A stretch of DNA of 64,000 nt, taken from assembly GCF_900090285.1 (NCBI RefSeq), contig NZ_LT607754.1, positions 2,232,001-2,296,000 of the forward strand, read 5' to 3'. The DNA is from Micromonospora inositola. Its GTDB lineage: Bacteria; Actinomycetota; Actinomycetes; Mycobacteriales; Micromonosporaceae. Positions 16,149-24,747 of this stretch are shown here, in pieces; the first letter of the stretch is position 1; every line of letters begins with the position of its first letter. The translations under genes were made by a program, and so were the position numbers. Under the pieces are notes generated by a model. That model worked only from the letters and a program-made list of their open reading frames with translations, did no database searches and was not told where the DNA came from.

Positions 16149-19100
16149 TCACGCCTCCAGATCAGCCAGGACGGTCGGCAGCGCCCCGGCGGACCGGGCG
16201 ACCGCTGCGGGGGTGGTGTCCAGGTGCTCCAGCAGCCCGTCGACGTACGACACGTCGACCCGGACCTTCTGCACCCGGCCGTCGACGTCGCGCATCACGA
16301 ACTCACGGAAGCCCAGCCGGGCGGCCGAACCGGCGTCCGCGGTGGACAGTGAGGCGAGCGTCGCCTCGTAGCCGTCGTTGACCGGCACCCGGAGCAGCCG
16401 CAGCGCCTCGGAGGCGATCTCGGTGTCCTCGGCGATCCGGCCGACGAAGACGGTGGAGACGAGGTTCTGCACGTCGAGGCCGAGGATGTCCTTCGGGTTC
16501 TGCGAGGCGACCAGCGCGGCGAGGTTCCACTTGCGGGAGTCCCGGGCGAGGCGGACCAGGAACGAGCGCCCCGAGCGCCAGCCCTCCATGAAGTGCGCCT
16601 CGTCCAGGCCGACCAGCTTCCGCGACGACATCGAGCCGCCGTAGCAGCGCCGGACCGCGAGCCGGTGCGCCGTGTGCAGCATCGGCAGGGCGAGGGCCTC
16701 CTCGGCCGACCAGTACTCGCGTTCGATCTTGAGGTCGGGCAGCCGCAGGCCGGCCATCGTGATCACGGTGAGCGCCGCGTCGGCGCCGAGCAGCCCCTCC
16801 GGCGGCCGGCCGAAGAACAGCATGGCGAGCGGCATCTCGGCCGTGTCCAGCAGCAGGTTGGCCAGTTCCCGGCCGGCGTGGTCGTCGAGTCCCTGGAGGC
16901 AGGCGACCACGTCGTCCAGGGTGGAGGTCTCCTCCGCCGGCACCTGGCGGACGGCGTGCCGGAACAGGGTGGCGGTGGAGGCCTCGCGGGCGACCTGCGG
17001 CGGCACCAGCATCATGCAGATGTCCTGCACCAGCATCCGGCGTTCGGCGCGGGCGTTGGAGACGGCGATCTCGAACTCCCGATCGCCGGCCGAGCCGGCG
17101 CTGAACTCGCTGCGCAGCGGCGTCGGGATCAGCGCGTACGGCGCCAGCGTCCCCTGCTCCGACCCGGTCAGGTTGAGCACGCGGGAGTACGGCCGCAGCT
17201 CGGGCATGGCGCAGAGCCGGGCCAGCGGGCCGGACGGGTCGAGCAGGGTGACCTGCACCCCGCGCCGGGCGGCCAGGTAGCCGAGCGCGCCGAGCAGGGT
17301 GGACTTGCCGCCACCCGGCTCGGCGACGAAGACCGCGAGCCCGGAGCGTTCCCGGACCTCCATCGGGAAATGCAGGTCGAGGAAGACCGGGCGGCGGCAG
17401 GTGCCGGCGGTCCGCCCGATCAGGTCGCCCCGCCGGTCGCCGACCGTGGAGGCGGCCTGCGGCAGCGCGGCGGCGAGGAGCGGGACCGGCATCCGCCGGA
17501 CGTAGCCGGTGTTGGCGATCGGCTCGCCGGGGATGAACTCGCGGGCCAGCCAGTCCTGGTTCTTCGGGTGCTGCAGCGAGATGCGCAGCTCGCGCGAGTA
17601 GAGCTGGATGAGCCGGCGGGCCCGCTCCAGGCACTCCTCCCGGGTCCGGCCGCCGACCGCGATCCGGTGCCAGCCGTGGGCGCGGGCCGAGTCCACCGGC
17701 AGCCCGGTGGTCATCTCGTCGCCGATCACCAGCGCCCGCTTGGCCAGGCGTTCCAGCTCGGGCGGGGCGTCGATGCCGTGCTCGGCGTAGTCGAGCTGCT
17801 GGGACCGGATCATGCGGAGCCGGTGCTCGAGGTTGCGGAAGGAGTCACCGGAGCCGAGGATGTCCACCCGGGTGGAGATCTCCATCGGCCAGGGCAGCCG
17901 CTCGTGGAAGTGCAGCCAGGGTTCGTGCCGCTCGGGGATCTCCAGCGGCTCCATCCGACCGACGGCGAGCACGGCGACGTGCCGTTCCTCGCCGGTCATC
18001 CGGTTCACCAGCTTGACGGTCGAGCCGTACGGGGTGCGGTAGCGCTCCACCTGCTCGGTCAGGGCGAGCAGGTCGCCGCGCTCCCACCGGCCGTTGGTCA
18101 CCGGGGAGAGGGCGCCCGGGGGCGACATGCAGAGCGCGACGGAACGGTAGAGCAGCCACTCCAGCTCCTGCGCGGTGACCCGGCGACCCCGCATGCCGAA
18201 CGCGCCGAGCACCTCGTCGAACTGCTCGACCGTCCGGCCCAGCTTGCGGCGCTCGCCGTCGGCGGTGCCCCGGCCGAAGGTGCGCAGCAGCCGCTCGGTG
18301 AGCGAGTCGCCGAGCGACCGGCGGGCGAAGGTGACGCCCAGGTAGGTCTGCCCCTCGGCGTGGTTGACCGCCATCAGGTGCCGCTGGGCGGCGACCAGGT
18401 GGTCGGCCCAGCCGGCCGTGCCGGGCACGTCGGGCAGCGGGGATGCGGTGTGCGCGTCGATGGTGCGCGCCCACTCGTCGGCGGGGAACGGCCGGGTGGT
18501 GCGGCGCAGGTGCAGCCGGAAGCCGGCCAGGCCGGCGTACTGCTCGGAAATGGCGGAGAGCAGTGCCTCCCGCTCCGCGTCGGGGCGGAACGCCCAGCGC
18601 ACCTCGGGCAGCCAGTACCAGGCGGTGACGGTGTTCGGGGTGAAGGTGAGGTGACCGGCGATCTCGGTGATCGCCAGCTCGACCGACGGGTCGCGGTCCC
18701 CGAACTTGATCTTCGGGGGACGGACCCGGACCGGCTTGGCGGGGCTGCCGCTCCGCTCCGCCGCGGAGCGCTGCCGGGGCGTGGCCACCTCACGGGCGGG
18801 TGGCGCCGCCACCGCCCGGGTGGTGGGCGCGGCGACCTCGCGGACCCCTGGCGCCGCGATCTCACGGATACCGGGCGCGGCGACCCGCCGCGGGTCGGCG
18901 CGGCGCGCGGCCCGGTCGGCGGGGTCCGGTTCGCGGCGCGCCGGATCCTCCGGCGAAGGGTGGGCGCCGGGATCCGTCAGCTCCGGTTGGGCGGACGGCC
19001 GCAGCGCGGGGAGCCGGTCGCCGGGTTGGTGTGGCACCCGGTTGCGGCCCGGCGCCGCGGGCACCGGGTGGGCGGGCACCGGGTCGGGGGCGTCGTCCGG

Positions 19101-19583
19101 CAGCTCGGGAACGTGGGGCGTCGACCGCGGGACGTCCAAGGTGTCGTCCGGGCGGCCGGCGGGAGCGACGAGCTGGTGTGGGATTGGCAGCGCCTCCCGC
19201 CCGACCCCGCGGCGGGGCGGCGCGACCACCGGGGCCGGCTCGGCGGCCGGCGGCGCCGGGGGCGGGGTCAGCGCGGGCGGCGTGGGACGTCGGCCGCCGG
19301 GCTGCGCGCCGCCGAAGAGGTCGAGGAACGGCGAGTCGATGTCCCCGCTGTCGGCGACCGTGGACGCGGGCGGCTCGCCCGTCGCCGACTGGCCGCGCGG
19401 CGAGGCGGGCCGGGGCGGCTGGAAGACGCCGACGCGGCCGTGCCCGGGACTGGTCACCAGGGCCGGGTCGACGGCGGCCTCGTCCAGCTCCTCGGCCTCT
19501 GGGTAGTCGAACGATCGCGCACGGTTACCGTGGGGACCGGCGTGCCGCCCGGCCGGGGAACCCGGCGTGGAAGAGCGATTCAT
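16149..19583 (-). CDS. VirB4-like ATPase of T4SS-like locus
   Basis: 1144-aa motor ATPase. The first ~300 residues are a disordered Pro/Ala/Arg-rich extension with an octapeptide repeat. A conserved region then runs to the end with Walker A AEPGGGKST (Lys760) and a Walker B-like KLVGLDEAHF. An ALVASQNPKDIL segment resembles the QSxxD-type motif of VirB4/TraG ATPases. It corresponds to the actinobacterial SCO6880-type proteins found next to PrgI-like genes. In known systems VirB4 energises pilus or channel assembly at the inner face of the membrane. ATG 19583; 49 nt after the PrgI-like gene. Confidence 0.8.
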   Translation of the reverse strand: MNRSSTPGSPAGRHAGPHGNRARSFDYPEAEELDEAAVDPALVTSPGHGRVGVFQPPRPASPRGQSATGEPPASTVADSGDIDSPFLDLFGGAQPGGRRPTPPALTPPPAPPAAEPAPVVAPPRRGVGREALPIPHQLVAPAGRPDDTLDVPRSTPHVPELPDDAPDPVPAHPVPAAPGRNRVPHQPGDRLPALRPSAQPELTDPGAHPSPEDPARREPDPADRAARRADPRRVAAPGIREIAAPGVREVAAPTTRAVAAPPAREVATPRQRSAAERSGSPAKPVRVRPPKIKFGDRDPSVELAITEIAGHLTFTPNTVTAWYWLPEVRWAFRPDAEREALLSAISEQYAGLAGFRLHLRRTTRPFPADEWARTIDAHTASPLPDVPGTAGWADHLVAAQRHLMAVNHAEGQTYLGVTFARRSLGDSLTERLLRTFGRGTADGERRKLGRTVEQFDEVLGAFGMRGRRVTAQELEWLLYRSVALCMSPPGALSPVTNGRWERGDLLALTEQVERYRTPYGSTVKLVNRMTGEERHVAVLAVGRMEPLEIPERHEPWLHFHERLPWPMEISTRVDILGSGDSFRNLEHRLRMIRSQQLDYAEHGIDAPPELERLAKRALVIGDEMTTGLPVDSARAHGWHRIAVGGRTREECLERARRLIQLYSRELRISLQHPKNQDWLAREFIPGEPIANTGYVRRMPVPLLAAALPQAASTVGDRRGDLIGRTAGTCRRPVFLDLHFPMEVRERSGLAVFVAEPGGGKSTLLGALGYLAARRGVQVTLLDPSGPLARLCAMPELRPYSRVLNLTGSEQGTLAPYALIPTPLRSEFSAGSAGDREFEIAVSNARAERRMLVQDICMMLVPPQVAREASTATLFRHAVRQVPAEETSTLDDVVACLQGLDDHAGRELANLLLDTAEMPLAMLFFGRPPEGLLGADAALTVITMAGLRLPDLKIEREYWSAEEALALPMLHTAHRLAVRRCYGGSMSSRKLVGLDEAHFMEGWRSGRSFLVRLARDSRKWNLAALVASQNPKDILGLDVQNLVSTVFVGRIAEDTEIASEALRLLRVPVNDGYEATLASLSTADAGSAARLGFREFVMRDVDGRVQKVRVDVSYVDGLLEHLDTTPAAVARSAGALPTVLADLEA
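18781..18888 (-). repeat. 24-bp in-frame tandem repeat in VirB4-like gene
   Basis: Encodes about five imperfect octapeptides: AAPGIREI, AAPGVREV, AAPTTRAV, AAPPAREV, ATPRQRSA. It lies in the disordered N-terminal extension just before the conserved VirB4-like part. Confidence 0.7.
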
Positions 19584-19632
19584 GCGACCGCCTCGCCCGC
19601 GTCGTTCTTCTGCCCGATCGGCGTACGCCCGG

Positions 19633-19995
19633 TCATGCCAGTTCCTCCCGGATCCTGATCCGGCTCGCCACCAGGCGCGGATCGCGCAGTTCGGCGGCCG
19701 GCTCCCGGGTGCGTCGCCAGTCGGTCAGCGCGGTGCGGATGACCATGCGCGCGGGCCGGTCCGGGTCGACGTACCGGAAGATGAACGAGGTGGTCACGAT
19801 GGCCAGCGAGATCTCCCACGCGGGGAAGAGCTCGACCTGCAGCGTGACCAGCCAGTGGATGAACATGTAGAGGGGTACGAGCAGCATGAACAGGCCGTAC
19901 TGGGCGTACGGGAGGTGCACGGGAAGGGTGTAGCCGGGCGGCCCGAGATAGACGAGACGAGCCCGGTAGATGTCGTCGTCGGTGCGCAGCCGCAT
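19633..19995 (-). CDS. PrgI-like (VirB3-position) membrane protein
   Basis: 120-aa protein with two adjacent hydrophobic spans (YGLFMLLVPLYMFIHWLVTL and WEISLAIVTTSFIF) and a basic C-terminus ending IRIREELA. Small two-span PrgI-family proteins are encoded directly upstream of the VirB4-like ATPase in Gram-positive T4SS loci, which is exactly this position. ATG 19995. The adjacent minus-strand genes are 13 nt (upstream) and 49 nt (downstream) away. Confidence 0.72.
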   Translation of the reverse strand: MRLRTDDDIYRARLVYLGPPGYTLPVHLPYAQYGLFMLLVPLYMFIHWLVTLQVELFPAWEISLAIVTTSFIFRYVDPDRPARMVIRTALTDWRRTREPAAELRDPRLVASRIRIREELA

Positions 19996-20008
19996 GGTCG
20001 CCCGCGCC

Positions 20009-20323
20009 CTATTCGAAGATCAGGTTGATCAGGTAGTCGCCGACGAAGAAGAGGGTGGCGGCGCCGGCGATGAAGGCCAGGCCGACGATGGCGATGGCCG
20101 AGCTGGTCAGCACCTTCGAGATCTCGCCCCGGCTGGCGCGGCCGATGAAGATGACGCCGAGCACGGCGAGCAGGATCGGCGCGATCTTGCTGGCGAAGAA
20201 GGTGACGACACCCTCGGTGTCGATGCCCTTGGGCGCCGGCTCGGCGAGTGGAGTCGACGCCAGGGTGTGGAGCGCGTGGCTGACGGCGGACGACGCCGTC
20301 CCCAGGAGCTCGATGGCGATCAC
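20009..20323 (-). CDS. VirB2/TrbC-like pilin-type membrane protein
   Basis: 104 aa with two hydrophobic spans (IAPILLAVLGVIFIGRA and SSAIAIVGLAFIAGAATLFF) separated by a short basic loop (SRGEISK), the usual topology of VirB2/TrbC pilins. An N-terminal extracytoplasmic stretch precedes them. I choose GTG 20323 because a near-perfect GGGGAGG lies 8 nt upstream; the ATG at 20338 would place that ribosome site inside the gene. First gene of the operon running to 11871. Confidence 0.68.
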   Translation of the reverse strand: MIAIELLGTASSAVSHALHTLASTPLAEPAPKGIDTEGVVTFFASKIAPILLAVLGVIFIGRASRGEISKVLTSSAIAIVGLAFIAGAATLFFVGDYLINLIFE

Positions 20324-20680
20324 TGGAAACCTCCCCATGTCGCGGCCGGCGACGCCGCGGTGGTGCAGTAGTCAAGCCTGGCGGGATTGTTGCGCGCTGT
20401 GCGCAGCGTCGGCGACGCTACGTTCGTTACCCACCACGGAGAGTGGTGAGCTTTGGGGGAATTTCTCCCGCTTCGGCCCTCCCTCCAGGCTTCGCCATCT
20501 CCATGCTGGGCAATTCCAAAGCGTACGGCCAGGCCACCTTTGCGACAACCCGCGAAGACTCGACCCGATCCGACCCCGACGACCGATCGTACACCTGTTC
20601 CAATCCGCATGTCAGGGCCGTCGTCCACGATCCGGGGCCAGGCCGCCGGAAGCCCTGCTGGCGACCGGTACGGTCTACTC
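20324..20680. other. divergent promoter region, T4SS-like operon / folP
   Basis: 357 bp between divergent starts. It holds a perfect 7-bp-arm inverted repeat AGCGTCG-G-CGACGCT at 20405-20419, a CACCAC/GTGGTG hairpin at 20432-20448, and a minus-strand TAGCGT (20415-20420) that could be the -10 of the secretion-like operon, with a leader of about 85 nt. The folP -10 lies at its right end. No gene is supported. Confidence 0.5.
20669..20674 (+). promoter_or_regulatory. -10 box, leaderless folP
   Basis: TACGGT, 6 nt before GTG 20681; no Shine-Dalgarno is present. Confidence 0.55.
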
Positions 20681-21532
20681 GTGACCGATCTGGTACGGGC
20701 GCAGGCCCCGGTGGTGATGGGCGTCCTCAACGTCACGCCCGACTCCTTCTCCGACGGCGGCAGGTACGCCGATCTCGACGCCGCCGTCGGACACGGAGTG
20801 CGACTGCGCGCGGCCGGTGCGGACCTGGTGGACGTGGGCGGGGAGTCGACCCGTCCCGGCGCCGACCGGGTCGACCCCGACACCGAGATCGCCCGGGTGC
20901 TGCCGGTGATCCGCGAGCTCGCCGCCGCCGGCATCCCGGTCAGCATCGACACCAGCCGGGCCCGGGTGGCCGACGCGGCCCTCGCCGCGGGCGCCGACGT
21001 GGTCAACGACGTCTCCGGCGGCCTCGCCGACCCGGACATGGCCCGGGTGGTCCGCGACGCCGGCTGCCCCTGGGTGCTGATGCACTGGCGGGGGCACTCC
21101 CGCGAGATGCGCGACCTGGCCAGCTACACCGACGTGGTCGCGGACGTCCGGACCGAGCTGGGTCAGCGGGTGGACGAGGCGCTGGCCGCCGGGGTGGCCG
21201 CCGACCGGATCATCGTCGATCCCGGGCTCGGCTTCGCCAAGACCGCCGCGCACAACTGGGAGCTCAGCGCCCGCCTGCCCGAGCTGCTCGAACTCGGCTT
21301 CCCGCTGCTCTTCGGGGCGAGCCGCAAGTCGTACCTGGGCCGGCTGCTCGCCGGCCCGGACGGCACACCCCGCCCGACCGCGGAACGGGAGGCGGCCACC
21401 GTCGCCACCAGCCTGCTCGCCGTCACCGCCGGCGCCTGGGGGGTACGCGTGCACGACGTCCGCGCCACCGCCGACGCGCTCGCCGTCTGGGCCGCCACCG
21501 GCCGCCCCCGCCTGGGAGAGGGAGCACGATGA
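20681..21532 (+). CDS. folP: dihydropteroate synthase
   Basis: Condenses 6-hydroxymethyl-7,8-dihydropterin pyrophosphate with p-aminobenzoate (sulfonamide target). 283 aa. Signatures: MGVLNVTPDSFSDGG near the start, VDVGGESTRPGA, DTSRARVA, NDVSGG and FGASRKSYLG. Start GTG is chosen because upstream in-frame sequence is not FolP-like and a TACGGT box is 6 nt upstream, implying a leaderless transcript. It heads the folP-folB-folK-DUF3180 operon and overlaps folB by 4 bp. Confidence 0.94.
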   Translation: MTDLVRAQAPVVMGVLNVTPDSFSDGGRYADLDAAVGHGVRLRAAGADLVDVGGESTRPGADRVDPDTEIARVLPVIRELAAAGIPVSIDTSRARVADAALAAGADVVNDVSGGLADPDMARVVRDAGCPWVLMHWRGHSREMRDLASYTDVVADVRTELGQRVDEALAAGVAADRIIVDPGLGFAKTAAHNWELSARLPELLELGFPLLFGASRKSYLGRLLAGPDGTPRPTAEREAATVATSLLAVTAGAWGVRVHDVRATADALAVWAATGRPRLGEGAR

Positions 21533-21888
21533 CCGACCGGATCGAGCTGACCGGGCTGCGGGCGCGCGGCCGGCACGGCGTCTACGACTTCGAGCGCGCC
21601 CAGGGGCAGGAGTTCGTGGTCGACGCGGTGCTCGAGCTCGACCTGGCCCCGGCCGCCCGCTCCGACGAGGTGACCGACACGGTGCACTACGGCGAACTGG
21701 CCGAGCGGCTGGTCGCGGTGATCAGCGGGGAGCCGGTGAACCTGATCGAGACGCTCGCCGACCGGCTGCTCGCGGTCTGCCTCGCCGAACCGCTGGTCGG
21801 CGCGGCCACGGTCACCGTGCACAAACCTGAGGCACCGATTCCGCACGCCTTCGCCGACGTGGCCGTCACCATGCGGCGTACCCGGTGA
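21529..21888 (+). CDS. folB: dihydroneopterin aldolase
   Basis: 119-aa enzyme converting 7,8-dihydroneopterin to 6-hydroxymethyl-7,8-dihydropterin and glycolaldehyde. Visible family features: GLRARGRHGVYDFERAQGQEFVVD near the start and the C-terminal VTVHKPEAPIPHAFADVAV segment. ATG 21529 overlaps the folP stop (ATGA) and has a purine-rich GGGAGAGGGAG site just upstream. GTGA overlap with folK at the other end. Confidence 0.93.
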   Translation: MTDRIELTGLRARGRHGVYDFERAQGQEFVVDAVLELDLAPAARSDEVTDTVHYGELAERLVAVISGEPVNLIETLADRLLAVCLAEPLVGAATVTVHKPEAPIPHAFADVAVTMRRTR

Positions 21889-22412
21889 CCCGGGCCGTGC
21901 TGTCGATCGGCAGCAACCTCGGCGACCGGCGCGGCCACCTGCGCTCGGCGGTGGGCGCGCTCGGCGACGCGGTGCGGGTGGTCTCCGGCGTGTACGAGAC
22001 TCCACCGTGGGGCGACACCGAGCAGCCGGCGTACCTGAACGCGGTGGTGCTGGCCGTGGACCCGGCGGCGACCGCGCGGGACTGGCTCGAGCGGGCCCGG
22101 GCCGCCGAGGCGGTGGCCGGCCGGGTCCGCGACCCGGAACGCCGGTTCGGGCCGCGCACCCTGGACGTCGACGTCGTCGCGGTCTGGGACGACGCCGGCG
22201 AGCCGGTGCTCAGCGACGACCCGGAGCTGACCCTGCCGCACCCGCGCGCCCACCTGCGGGCCTTCGTGCTCCGGCCGTGGATCGACATCGAGCCGCACGG
22301 GCGGCTGCCCGGCCAGGGCTGGCTGACCGACCTGCTCAACGCCGAGCCGCTGGCCGGGGACGCCCTGGAACTGAGCCCGCGACCGGATCTGGCGTTAGAG
22401 TCGGACGCATGA
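21885..22412 (+). CDS. folK: 6-hydroxymethyl-7,8-dihydropterin pyrophosphokinase
   Basis: HPPK (175 aa) activates the pterin with ATP for FolP. Signatures: LSIGSNLGDRRGHL at the N-terminus, FGPRTLDVDVV with the metal-binding Asp pair, and LPHPRAHLRAFVL. GTG 21885 overlaps folB by 4 bp. Its TGA is nested in an ATGA shared with a tiny downstream ORF. Confidence 0.93.
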   Translation: MTRAVLSIGSNLGDRRGHLRSAVGALGDAVRVVSGVYETPPWGDTEQPAYLNAVVLAVDPAATARDWLERARAAEAVAGRVRDPERRFGPRTLDVDVVAVWDDAGEPVLSDDPELTLPHPRAHLRAFVLRPWIDIEPHGRLPGQGWLTDLLNAEPLAGDALELSPRPDLALESDA

Positions 22413-22435
22413 CCCACTGGAGCCGGCCGGCATGA
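22409..22435 (+). CDS. 8-codon bridging ORF between folK and DUF3180
   Basis: ATG-to-TGA mini-ORF encoding MTHWSRPA. Its ATG overlaps the folK stop (ATGA) and its TGA overlaps the DUF3180 ATG (ATGA), so ribosomes could be relayed across the junction. A TAGAGT at 22396-22401 lies 7 nt before its ATG, the layout of leaderless promoters in this window. Whether it is translated is unknown. Confidence 0.35.
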   Translation: MTHWSRPA

Positions 22436-22968
22436 GCCAGGCGCAGCCCCCGCGCGGGACCGACCCCGACCGCTTCCGGATGGGTCCCACCCGGATCTCG
22501 ACCCTGGTGGTGGCCGGGCTCGCCGCCGCGGCGGCGGCCTGGCTGCTGATCAGCAGCTTGTACTACAGCGGCATCCCCCGGCTGCCCTGGCTGCCGGTGG
22601 TCACCCTGGCCGCGCTCGCGGTGCTCGAGGGGTACGCCGCGATCAACACCCGGGGCCGGATCGACCGCAAGCCCGGCCGGGATCCGGTCAACGCCCTGAT
22701 GGTCGCCCGGTTCGTGGTGCTGGCCAAGGCCTCCGCGCTGGCCGCCGCGATCTTCGCCGGCTTCTACGCGGGGCTGACCGGGTGGCTCCTCGTCGAGCGC
22801 ACCCGGGCCGCCACCGAGGACCGCCCGGCCGCGGGGGCGGGACTGCTCGCCTCGCTCGCCCTGGTCGCCGCCGCGCTCTGGTTGGAGCGCTCCTGCCGGG
22901 TGCCGGAGAAGGACGACGACGAGGACCGCGAGCCCGGCGACCGGGAGAGCCGTCCCGGCCAGCGTTGA
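22432..22968 (+). CDS. DUF3180 membrane protein
   Basis: 178-aa protein with about four hydrophobic spans (TLVVAGLAAAAAAWLLISSL, LPVVTLAALAVLEGYAAI, a third near 100-120, a fourth near 135-153) and an acidic C-terminal tail (KDDDEDREPGD). DUF3180 proteins follow folK in many actinobacteria, including Rv3605c of M. tuberculosis. The motif GRDPVNALMVARFVVLAKAS is typical. GGAG lies 9 nt before the ATG. Function unknown; linkage hints at a role near pterin metabolism, which is only inference. Confidence 0.85.
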   Translation: MSQAQPPRGTDPDRFRMGPTRISTLVVAGLAAAAAAWLLISSLYYSGIPRLPWLPVVTLAALAVLEGYAAINTRGRIDRKPGRDPVNALMVARFVVLAKASALAAAIFAGFYAGLTGWLLVERTRAATEDRPAAGAGLLASLALVAAALWLERSCRVPEKDDDEDREPGDRESRPGQR

Positions 22969-23086
22969 TCAGGGGCTTCCCCCCATCCCGGCCCGCAGGT
23001 ACCGTCCCTGGCTACTGGAAGCAACGGCCGCCGCCGGTCCGCCCGTGCGTCGGGCCGGACGGCCGGCGACGTGGGAGGCGCGGGTC

Positions 23087-24307
23087 ATGGCGTACGACGA
23101 AGCGGGCCGGGATGCGGCGGATCCGTCGTCGGGCGTGCCCGCCGCCGTGCTGGAGAACGTCTTCGACGACCCCCTGCACGGTGAGCCCGGGCGGGACCGG
23201 ATCGCCGTCCACGTGGTCTGGGAGTTCGTGCTGCTGGCCGGGCTGGCCGGCATGGCGTACCTGCTCTGGCGGGAGAACGCGGACGCGCTGCGCGGCGACG
23301 GCCTGAAGTCGCTGCTGGTGGACGTGGTCGCGCTGGGCCTGCTGGCACTCGGCGCCGGGCTGAGCCTGCGCGCCGCCGCGGTCAACCTGGCGGTCGGCCC
23401 GGTCGCGGTGGCCGCCGCGCTGCACGTCGCCGAGCAGGGCGACCGGGGCCTGCGGGAGGCGCTCCTCCCGGCGCTGGTGGTGGCCGCCCTGGGCGGCGCG
23501 GCTCTCGCCCTGGCGGTGGTGGTGCTGCACGTGCCCGGCTGGGCGGCCAGCCTGGCGGGCGCGGCCGGCGTGATCGTGTACATCGAGCGGCGCACCGGCC
23601 CGGTGGTGGTGCAGGGCGCGTACGACCCCCGGGGCACCGCCGTCAACCTCTTCGCCGGCTTCGCCGCGGTGGCCGTCCTCGGCGGCCTGTTCGGCGCGAT
23701 CAAGGCGATCCGGCGGCTGGTGGGCCGGTTCCGGCCGGTCGTCGACCCGGCCCGGCGGCGGGGCGCCGTCGCCGCGATGGTGACCGCCCTGGCGCTGGTC
23801 GGCTCCACCGTGCTGGCGATGTTCGCCGGGGTGCTGATCGCATCGAACGGGACCGGCCCGGTGGCACCCACCTCCGGGCTGGACTGGTCGATCCTGGCCG
23901 TCGGCACGGCGTTGCTCGCCGGCACCAGCGCGTACGGCCGGCGCGGCGGGATCCTCGGCACCCTGCTCGCGGTCAGCCTGGTCGTGGTCTTCCTCGCCTG
24001 GGCGCAGGCCCGCGGCTGGACGGTCAGCCGGTGGGCCGTCGGCGGGGCGACCCTCGGCGGCGGGCTGCTGGTCACCCGGCTGGTCGAGACGCTCGGTCGA
24101 CCGCGGACGGTCACCGGCGAGGCGACCGATCGGGGACCGGCCGGGGACGGCACGATCAGCACGGGCTGGGCGCTGTCCCGGCCCGGCCCGGTCGACACCT
24201 GGCCGGGGGTGCTGCCGGTGCACACCACCGCCGAGACCACGGTCGACCCCTGGGAGGCGCACCGCTGGGAGACCGGCCCGCGGCGCTGGGACGCCGACGA
24301 CCGCTGA
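23087..24307 (+). CDS. polytopic membrane protein, ABC-permease-like
   Basis: 406 aa with roughly eight to nine hydrophobic segments. An AAVNLAVGPVAVAAALHVAEQ stretch recalls the NLSVG-type motif of sugar/branched-chain ABC permeases (BPD_transp_2), so a permease-like fold is plausible, but no ATPase or binding protein is adjacent. The N-terminal 40 residues are acidic and the last 60 are Trp/Pro-rich and soluble. ATG 23087 is preferred over GTG 23045 because GGGAGG precedes it at good spacing. Substrate and even transport function are uncertain. Confidence 0.6.
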   Translation: MAYDEAGRDAADPSSGVPAAVLENVFDDPLHGEPGRDRIAVHVVWEFVLLAGLAGMAYLLWRENADALRGDGLKSLLVDVVALGLLALGAGLSLRAAAVNLAVGPVAVAAALHVAEQGDRGLREALLPALVVAALGGAALALAVVVLHVPGWAASLAGAAGVIVYIERRTGPVVVQGAYDPRGTAVNLFAGFAAVAVLGGLFGAIKAIRRLVGRFRPVVDPARRRGAVAAMVTALALVGSTVLAMFAGVLIASNGTGPVAPTSGLDWSILAVGTALLAGTSAYGRRGGILGTLLAVSLVVVFLAWAQARGWTVSRWAVGGATLGGGLLVTRLVETLGRPRTVTGEATDRGPAGDGTISTGWALSRPGPVDTWPGVLPVHTTAETTVDPWEAHRWETGPRRWDADDR

Positions 24308-24346
24308 CCGGTCCGCGTCCGGCGGGCCGAGCCTGATCTCGCCGGT

Positions 24347-24352
24347 TAGGCT
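24347..24352 (+). promoter_or_regulatory. -10 box, leaderless start at 24360
   Basis: TAGGCT followed by 7 nt and ATG 24360. Confidence 0.5.
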
Positions 24353-24359
24353 CGGCGGC

Positions 24360-24662
24360 ATGACCGAATCTCCTGCCACCGGCGGCCGTACCTTCGAGCA
24401 GCTCGACCAGCTCTCCACGGAGGAGCTGCGCGAGCAGGCGTTCGCCCTGGCCCGGGAGCGCCGCGACGTGGGCTTCTTCTGGTCGGTGCTGCGGCACCTG
24501 CCGAACGCGGACGAGGCCGCCATCCTCGACGGGGCGCCCAACTCGATCGGTCCGATCATCGACGAGGCGTCGGCGCTCTGGCGGGAGCTGACCGGCCACG
24601 GTTACGAGGAGGCCGCGCCGGTGCTCCGGGCCGCCTTCATCGACTACCTGCTGAAGCACTGA
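24360..24662 (+). CDS. small conserved-looking hypothetical protein
   Basis: 100-aa acidic, mostly helical protein (FEQLDQLSTEELREQAFALA, EERRDVGFFWSVLRHLP-type segments) with no membrane span or recognised motif. The start has no Shine-Dalgarno but a TAGGCT hexamer 7 nt upstream. It ends 85 nt before a membrane-protein gene on the same strand. I do not recognise the family. Confidence 0.65.
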   Translation: MTESPATGGRTFEQLDQLSTEELREQAFALARERRDVGFFWSVLRHLPNADEAAILDGAPNSIGPIIDEASALWRELTGHGYEEAAPVLRAAFIDYLLKH

Positions 24663-24747
24663 CCCTCCGATGGCTGTCCGCCGGCCCACGGCGCTCGCGC
24701 GTACGCGCAGGTTTGCCCGGCGGCGCGGGCCGGGAACTGACCGCACC

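Noticed and set aside
7852..20323. Integrative conjugative element
   Set aside because: No integrase, excisionase, relaxase, origin of transfer or flanking direct repeats are visible, and codon bias looks like the backbone.
20324..20338. ATG start for the pilin-like gene at 20338
   Set aside because: It would place the GGGGAGG ribosome site inside the gene; GTG 20323 has correct spacing.
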